In this document: positions 33,468 to 37,489 of the stretch, in pieces | How positions within the stretch are numbered: position 1 is the first letter of the stretch | How the letters are laid out: each line of letters opens with the position of its first letter | Source of the DNA: an uncultured Pseudomonadota bacterium | GTDB taxonomy: Bacteria; Pseudomonadota; Alphaproteobacteria; RF32; CAG-239 | Length of the DNA: 37,489 nucleotides | Direction of reading: 5' to 3' | Assembly: GCA_949295935.1 (NCBI GenBank) | Contig: CASFMW010000006.1 | Location: 1-37,489, forward strand | Position numbers and translations under genes: made by a program | Notes under the pieces: generated by a model | The model's database searches: none | The model's input: only the letters and a program-made list of their open reading frames with translations | Told to the model about the DNA's origin: nothing

Positions 33468-33829
33468 AAAAATGTATTATAGCTGACGACTCAAAAATAA
33501 TATGTATGTTAATCTCAAAAATCATGGGAAATTTAGGGTACGAAATCCTTGAGGCCGAAGACGGCGAAGAAGTGGTCGAATTATGCGAAAGAGAAGAGCC
33601 AGATTTAATTATAATGGATACCAAGCTTCCTATATTGGATGGCCTTGATGCAATGTATAAAATAAGAGATATGCTCCGTATCAATCAGCCTAAAATAATA
33701 TTTTGCTCTTCAGTAAATGATCCTGAAAGAATAAAAGAAGCCCTTGATGGCGGGGCCGATGATTATATAATGAAGCCGTTTGATGAAGAAATAATCGTCA
33801 GTAAATTAGAGATATTAAATTTAGTATAG
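33464..33829 (+). CDS. Single-domain CheY-like response regulator
   Basis: The protein has 121 residues and is only a receiver domain. The acidic pocket D8-D9, phosphorylation site D52 (LIIMDTKLP), the serine of the switch position in CSSVND (82-83) and K104 in YIMKPF are all present, so it should be phosphorylatable. No output domain follows. It overlaps chpT by four bases (ATGA) and is followed nine bases later by cheR. Context suggests it receives phosphate from the adjacent ChpT-like protein, though no kinase is encoded nearby. It could be a CheY, a CpdR-like or a DivK-like regulator. Confidence 0.9.
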   Translation: MKKCIIADDSKIICMLISKIMGNLGYEILEAEDGEEVVELCEREEPDLIIMDTKLPILDGLDAMYKIRDMLRINQPKIIFCSSVNDPERIKEALDGGADDYIMKPFDEEIIVSKLEILNLV

Positions 33830-33838
33830 GAGCAGCCG

Positions 33839-34783
33839 ATGAAAAAAGACGATTTTGAATATCTTTTAGGATTGCTAAAACAGTATGCAGGCTGGGACTT
33901 GGGCGAAGATAAGTTTTTTATCTTAGATAGAAAAATATACAATTTTGTAAGAGAAAAAGACTATGCATCTGTAGAAGACTTAATCGCAGATTTACATCAA
34001 GGTCAAAAGCCTTTGCTTTGGCAGGTGATAGAGGCTCTCGCTTTATCAGATACATGCTTTTATCGTGATTATAAAGTATTTAATACTTTCGAAAGTCGCA
34101 TACTTCCTCATCTAAGAGAGGCCAATCGCGGAAGCCGAAAGCTAAGGGTTTGGAGTCTTGGTTGTTCATCGGGACAAGAGACCTATTCCATCGCCATCTC
34201 TATAAAAAACAGAATGTTTGCAATAAGCGATTGGGACATTAAAATAATTGGAACAGATATTTCAACTCCGTCAATCGGAAAAGCGCAAAAAGGATTGTAT
34301 AATCAGTTTGAAGTTCAAATGGGATTAAATGCGCGTACCATCATAGATAACTTCCACCAAGAAGGAGACCAGTGGCAGATAAATAACGAAATTAAAAATA
34401 TGATAGAATTTCGCCGCTACAATTTGCTGGATAATGTTACCTTTACCGAGCCGTTTGATGTAATCTTCTGTCGCAATGTTTTAAGATTTTTCTCAAAAGA
34501 CAAACAAGTAGAAATGTTAGAATCAATCTATCGTAATCAAGTGAATGGGGGATTTTTATATCTTGGTATGGGTGAAGAGCTAAATGGTCTTGATAAATAT
34601 TATGATCATGTAAAAGGCATGAAATGCCTTTATCAGGCAAAACCGGAAATATCACTTCCTAAAGAGAAAAAGTTTGAGGCAAAGACAGAGGTTAATGCTC
34701 CTAAAATGCCAAAATTTGTACGCCCAGAAAACTTGACAACACTTTCATCCGGCATAATCCGTAAAGCTAATCTTGATAAATAA
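33839..34783 (+). CDS. cheR: CheR-type protein-glutamate O-methyltransferase
   Basis: The protein has 314 residues. An N-terminal helical domain precedes SDTCFYRDYKVF, the usual CheR substrate-binding segment. The SAM-binding motif is VWSLGCSSGQETYSIA, then IIGTDIS, and the family-specific DVIFCRNVLRFF near residue 210. The C-terminal 50 residues (from about 265) are Lys/Pro-rich and unrelated to CheR. CheR methylates glutamates of chemoreceptors for adaptation. An AGGAG ribosome-binding site lies between cheY and cheR. No methylesterase CheB, kinase CheA or chemoreceptor is present. The stop is two bases from the convergent lipoprotein gene. Confidence 0.92.
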   Translation: MKKDDFEYLLGLLKQYAGWDLGEDKFFILDRKIYNFVREKDYASVEDLIADLHQGQKPLLWQVIEALALSDTCFYRDYKVFNTFESRILPHLREANRGSRKLRVWSLGCSSGQETYSIAISIKNRMFAISDWDIKIIGTDISTPSIGKAQKGLYNQFEVQMGLNARTIIDNFHQEGDQWQINNEIKNMIEFRRYNLLDNVTFTEPFDVIFCRNVLRFFSKDKQVEMLESIYRNQVNGGFLYLGMGEELNGLDKYYDHVKGMKCLYQAKPEISLPKEKKFEAKTEVNAPKMPKFVRPENLTTLSSGIIRKANLDK

Positions 34784-34785
34784 AC

Positions 34786-35253
34786 TTAGTAGGGGCTCTG
34801 GAAAAATGGTTGGTTCTGCGACTTTTTCTGTGGATGATAAATAAAAATATTTGTCGTTGTAGGAATATTATAAGTTCTATTCCAATAGCCGCGGTTTTCC
34901 ATACATTCACGATAATCACTGGGATCTATATTGGCATCATCGCGGAGAGAATTAACGATAATGGGTTGCGCTCCGGGATAGGGTATATATGAGGCCCAAA
35001 TGCCTCGTTCGCTATGCCAATCCGCCCGAATATTAAGTTTTTCTTCTTCAGAAAAGAACCAGTTTCTCATATCCGGAATAATTTGAAAATATTCAGCTTT
35101 ACGCAAACATTCAGAATGATCTCTGGCAAATTTTTCAACGCCGGTATTTTCTCTCTCCCAGTGATAAACAACTTGCCCTCTACCGGTCATCATCCAAGAG
35201 CATCCGGAAAGACAAAAAGAAACAAACGCAGAAGCAAGAACAAATTTTTTCAT
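34786..35253 (-). CDS. Putative lipoprotein of unknown function
   Basis: The protein has 155 residues. The signal ends in lipobox LSGC (about residue 18), so it should be lipid-anchored. The mature part has two short segments of the form ECLRKAEY and ECMENRGYW, an arrangement of spaced cysteines followed by Gly-Tyr often seen in small alphaproteobacterial lipoproteins; the cysteines could be disulfide-bonded. The middle is rich in Trp, Tyr and Pro. I do not recognise a named family. It is the last of three minus-strand genes after the solute-binding protein and GST genes, 12 bases after the GST stop, and is convergent with cheR with no terminator between them. Confidence 0.8.
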   Translation of the reverse strand: MKKFVLASAFVSFCLSGCSWMMTGRGQVVYHWERENTGVEKFARDHSECLRKAEYFQIIPDMRNWFFSEEEKLNIRADWHSERGIWASYIPYPGAQPIIVNSLRDDANIDPSDYRECMENRGYWNRTYNIPTTTNIFIYHPQKKSQNQPFFQSPY

Positions 35254-35265
35254 GATAATTTCACT

Positions 35266-35931
35266 CTAGAAGTCCAAATTAGCATAATGTTTTGATGGAA
35301 GAATTCCTTTAATATTATCTTTAAGAATATCCTTAAAGCTGGGCCGAGATTTTATTTTAGAATACCAAATTTTAGCATTTTTGTATCCTTCCCAAGGAAT
35401 ATCGCCCAAATAGTCAATAACAGAGAGCTGAGCAGCGGCAGCAATATCCGCCAAAGAGAAATCATCTCCTGCCAGATAATTTCTGCGTTCAGCCAACCAG
35501 TCAATATACTCAAGGTGGAAGGAAAGGTTTGATAACCCAATTTTCAGGAGTTTAGAATTAGGGGCTTGATTTTCCAAAAAGCGCTTATAAATTTTTTCAG
35601 CAACAATATTTTTATAAACTTCGGAATAGAACTTATCATCAAACCATTCGCAAAGTCTACGCACTTCGGCACGAGCCTGCGCCGTTTTAGGCAACAGAGG
35701 CACATCAGGACAAGCCTCTTCTAAAAACTCTGTAATAGCATAATTTCCAGCCACAACATTTCCGTCATAAACAAAAACGGGAAGAGATCCGGCCGGATTC
35801 AAATTAAGTAGTTGCTCGGAGGGCTGCCATGGTTGTTCTTCTCTGAGTACGAACAGCATTTTTTTCTCAGCAAGAATAATTCGCACTTTCCTTGAAAAAG
35901 GAGAAACCGGATGATGAACCAATAAAACCAT
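35266..35931 (-). CDS. Glutathione S-transferase family protein
   Basis: The protein has 221 residues from the ATG at 35931, which follows GGAGG; an upstream frame to 35988 adds 19 residues without a better site. The N-terminal thioredoxin-like fold shows HHPVSPFSRKVRIILAEK, with serines in the usual catalytic region, the cis-proline in AGSLPVFVYDG, and the glutathione-binding NYAITEFLEE. The C-terminal helical domain carries LAGDDFSLADIAAAAQLSVIDYLG, with the conserved aspartate of the N-capping box. The family conjugates or reduces with glutathione, and the specific substrate is unknown. It is probably co-transcribed with the following lipoprotein gene. Confidence 0.9.
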   Translation of the reverse strand: MVLLVHHPVSPFSRKVRIILAEKKMLFVLREEQPWQPSEQLLNLNPAGSLPVFVYDGNVVAGNYAITEFLEEACPDVPLLPKTAQARAEVRRLCEWFDDKFYSEVYKNIVAEKIYKRFLENQAPNSKLLKIGLSNLSFHLEYIDWLAERRNYLAGDDFSLADIAAAAQLSVIDYLGDIPWEGYKNAKIWYSKIKSRPSFKDILKDNIKGILPSKHYANLDF

Positions 35932-36002
35932 AAAACCTCCCTCTAAAAAACTAAACAAAATTTTATCAGTAAGGAAAGATGAGGTCAATAGGATAAATAA
36001 AG

Positions 36003-36842
36003 TTATTTATCATTAATGAAGTCAGGTGCCACAACGCCAATATTTTTTTCTTCAATTTTATTAATATAATCTTGCAAGACAGAAATTAGTTTTTCCCTAG
36101 TAGCAGGATCTGAAGAGATTTTTGTTAACCCTCGTTTTAGCATTTCTCTATATCGAGAAGCTTTAGAAATCCCAATAAAAACAGGGATACTCCAAACGGG
36201 AGATGACATTGATATTTGAGATCTTAATCCAAGCTCAGATAATAAAATTCGAGCATTGTATTCAGATGCCAAGACATAATCAAATTCTTTAGAAAAAAGC
36301 TTTTTATAAAGCTCATAAGGTTTGTCAATCTTTTCTACGTTTAGTTCGGCAATTTGCTGGTTAACATAATCACTAAAATATTCATAAGAGCCCATCCCAC
36401 CTTTGAGATTTTTCAAATCAGCAATAGAAGAAATTTTAACGGTTGAATAAAGAGGGGTAATAATAACAACGGGGTTATTTATGAGGGCAGGGTAAATAAG
36501 TTCAATGCCGGCATAGTCATTTGTAGCGCTATAAGCCCCAAGAATAAAATCGAATTGTCCGCCTCGAACGCCGCGTACAAGTTGAAGATAATTTTTTCTA
36601 GTATCATAATTTGTTAAAAAGTTTGCTTGCTTTGCATAATCTTCAATAACAAAGGAAAAGATAGAGCCAAAATAATCAGTCGCCATGTCGGGGGAAGAAT
36701 AACCAAAAGGAGGATAGTCAGGAAAGCCGGTTCCTTTGAGAATTTGAGCTTTATAGTTTCTATCAATATTAAATTCCACCTGAGCCCAAACGCTGGTTGG
36801 AGTAGATGCAATCAACAGAATAGCAAGAAAATATTTAAGCAT
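36003..36842 (-). CDS. Periplasmic solute-binding protein, family 3-like
   Basis: The protein has 279 residues from the ATG at 36842, seven bases after GGAG; an upstream TTG at 36854 sits inside that ribosome-binding site and is rejected. A signal peptide ends SVWA/Q. The mature sequence has two-lobe features of SBP family 3 (PF00497): GTGFPDYPPFGY at the start, RGVRGGQFDFILGAYSATNDY in lobe 1, ISSIADLKNLKGGMGSYEYF at the hinge, and DYVLASEYNARILLSELG in lobe 2. No permease or ATPase gene accompanies it, so it may serve a distant transporter or act as a sensor ligand-binding protein. Amino acids are the usual ligands of the family, not proven here. Confidence 0.82.
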   Translation of the reverse strand: MLKYFLAILLIASTPTSVWAQVEFNIDRNYKAQILKGTGFPDYPPFGYSSPDMATDYFGSIFSFVIEDYAKQANFLTNYDTRKNYLQLVRGVRGGQFDFILGAYSATNDYAGIELIYPALINNPVVIITPLYSTVKISSIADLKNLKGGMGSYEYFSDYVNQQIAELNVEKIDKPYELYKKLFSKEFDYVLASEYNARILLSELGLRSQISMSSPVWSIPVFIGISKASRYREMLKRGLTKISSDPATREKLISVLQDYINKIEEKNIGVVAPDFINDK

Positions 36843-36935
36843 ATACGACTCCAAAAAATTTATACAATTTTAATAAACATAGTATATAATAAAAACGTTA
36901 ATAAAGGTAAAATAAGAAGATAAAAAGGAAGGAAA

Positions 36936-37334
36936 ATGGATTCTAATCAAGCCTATGTGCAAACGCAGGTATCAGGGCTTACAGAAAGTGAGTTGGAAAG
37001 TCGAGCGCTAATAAAAACAGCCTCAGCTTTGAACGACATAAAAGAACATTGGGAAGAGAAAAAAACAGAGTTACCTCAAGCACTCGAAAAAAATCGCCGT
37101 TTGTGGAGTATATTGGCCACTGCAATGGGCGAACCGGATTGCCCGCAAGACAAGACAATAAAAATAAATATAATAAATTTATCAATTTTTATTTTTAAAA
37201 GAATAAACATGATATTGGGGGCAGAAGACCCCAAGCCAGAACTATTAAATATATTAATAGATATAAATATGAACATAGCCAAGGGGCTAAATGAAAGAAC
37301 GCAATCAGAAGAAGCCATAACAGAAAACCCCTAA
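36936..37334 (+). CDS. flaF: FlaF-family flagellar biosynthesis regulator
   Basis: The protein has 132 residues. Matches to FlaF are the N-terminal ELESRALIKTASALNDIK (about 19-36), the NRRLWSILATAMGEPDCP core (53-70) and the C-terminal LLNILIDINMNIAKGL (103-118). In Caulobacter FlaF acts with FlbT in flagellin secretion and synthesis control. flbT and flagellin genes, its usual neighbours, are absent from this window. A strong AAGGAAGG ribosome-binding site precedes the ATG. TATAAT at 36885-36890 is a good -10, but the -35 is poor, which may mean an activator is needed. A terminator follows, so it is a single-gene unit. Confidence 0.88.
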   Translation: MDSNQAYVQTQVSGLTESELESRALIKTASALNDIKEHWEEKKTELPQALEKNRRLWSILATAMGEPDCPQDKTIKINIINLSIFIFKRINMILGAEDPKPELLNILIDINMNIAKGLNERTQSEEAITENP

Positions 37335-37373
37335 GATTAGATAAGAAAACAATTAAAATAAAAAATCTTTAAC

Positions 37374-37404
37374 GGAGCGAGGAAAACCCCGCTCCATTTT
37401 TTTT
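37374..37404 (+). terminator. Rho-independent terminator after flaF
   Basis: GGAGCG (37374-37379) pairs with CGCTCC (37390-37395), with inner GG/CC pairs around an AAAA loop, followed by A and T8 (37397-37404). Confidence 0.9.
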
Positions 37405-37436
37405 CACCACACTCCCACCTCAAAAATTAAATATAC

Positions 37437-37465
37437 TTGAAATCATGATAAAATTATGCTATAAT
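37437..37465 (+). promoter_or_regulatory. Strong consensus sigma70-type promoter at the right edge
   Basis: TTGAAA (37437-37442) and TATAAT (37460-37465) are exactly 17 bases apart. This is the closest consensus match I found in the window. It directs transcription out of the right edge. Confidence 0.75.
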
Positions 37466-37484
37466 CGAGTCGTGAAGGCAAGCT

Positions 37485-37489
37485 ATGAA
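37485..37489 (+). CDS. Start of a gene cut off by the window edge
   Basis: An ATG at 37485 follows AAGG (37475-37478) with a six-base gap and lies about 13 bases after the predicted start site of the promoter at 37437-37465. Only one codon and two bases are visible. A leaderless GTG at 37472 in another frame is the alternative. Confidence 0.35.

Overview
The window reads as chromosome from a low-GC, probably host-associated alphaproteobacterium. Lineage markers are FliX, FlaF, a ChpT-type histidine phosphotransferase, a PopZ/DUF2497 protein beside valS, a one-cysteine DksA and an RNase E with a large insertion in its S1 domain. Placement nearer to uncultured gut Alphaproteobacteria is inference. 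I saw no tRNA or rRNA gene, insertion sequence, prophage or CRISPR array.

Layout. (a) 1-1448: the 3' end of a C-type-lectin-like surface protein whose last ~37 codons look like the variable region of a diversity-generating retroelement, then a convergent lipoprotein and an outer-membrane barrel gene. (b) 1530-5095: a plus-strand run of prepilin-like gene, fliX, dksA, maf, an RNase G-type gene and yacG, closed by a strong terminator. (c) 5094-9236: a minus-strand membrane protein and the start of the division and cell-wall cluster (mraZ-rsmH-ftsL-ftsI), with three TGGGA MraZ boxes upstream of mraZ. (d) 9399-13226: an orphan terminator, RNase P RNA, then lpxC-bamD-recN. (e) 13287-15750: gapA and pgk, separated by a large hairpin. 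(f) 15763-17842: an unrecognised 673-residue protein. (g) 17843-23610: M48 protease and RNase E on the minus strand, divergent from an N-acetylmuramoyl-L-alanine amidase. (h) 23745-31575: glycogen phosphorylase (minus), then tolC, popZ and valS. (i) 31668-34783: a signalling operon of secreted protein, ChpT, CheY and CheR. (j) 34786-37489: a minus-strand trio (solute-binding protein, GST, lipoprotein), then flaF and a strong promoter at the edge.

How the genes work together. Most encode envelope growth and RNA metabolism: septal peptidoglycan synthesis (FtsI, FtsL), peptidoglycan hydrolysis (amidase), lipid A synthesis (LpxC), outer-membrane assembly and quality control (BamD, M48 protease) and export (TolC). 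Two RNase E/G family enzymes and RNase P RNA handle RNA processing. FliX, FlaF, ChpT, CheY and CheR suggest the CtrA/flagellar regulatory logic of Alphaproteobacteria is retained, although no flagellar structural gene is present here.

The most noteworthy signal is at the left edge: all seven tyrosines in the C-terminal segment use TAC, while all four earlier tyrosines use TAT. Most codons there have the NNC/NNT form expected from adenine mutagenesis of AAC/AAT template codons. They are followed by a GC-rich end and a perfect 10-bp inverted repeat. The reverse transcriptase and template repeat would lie outside the window.
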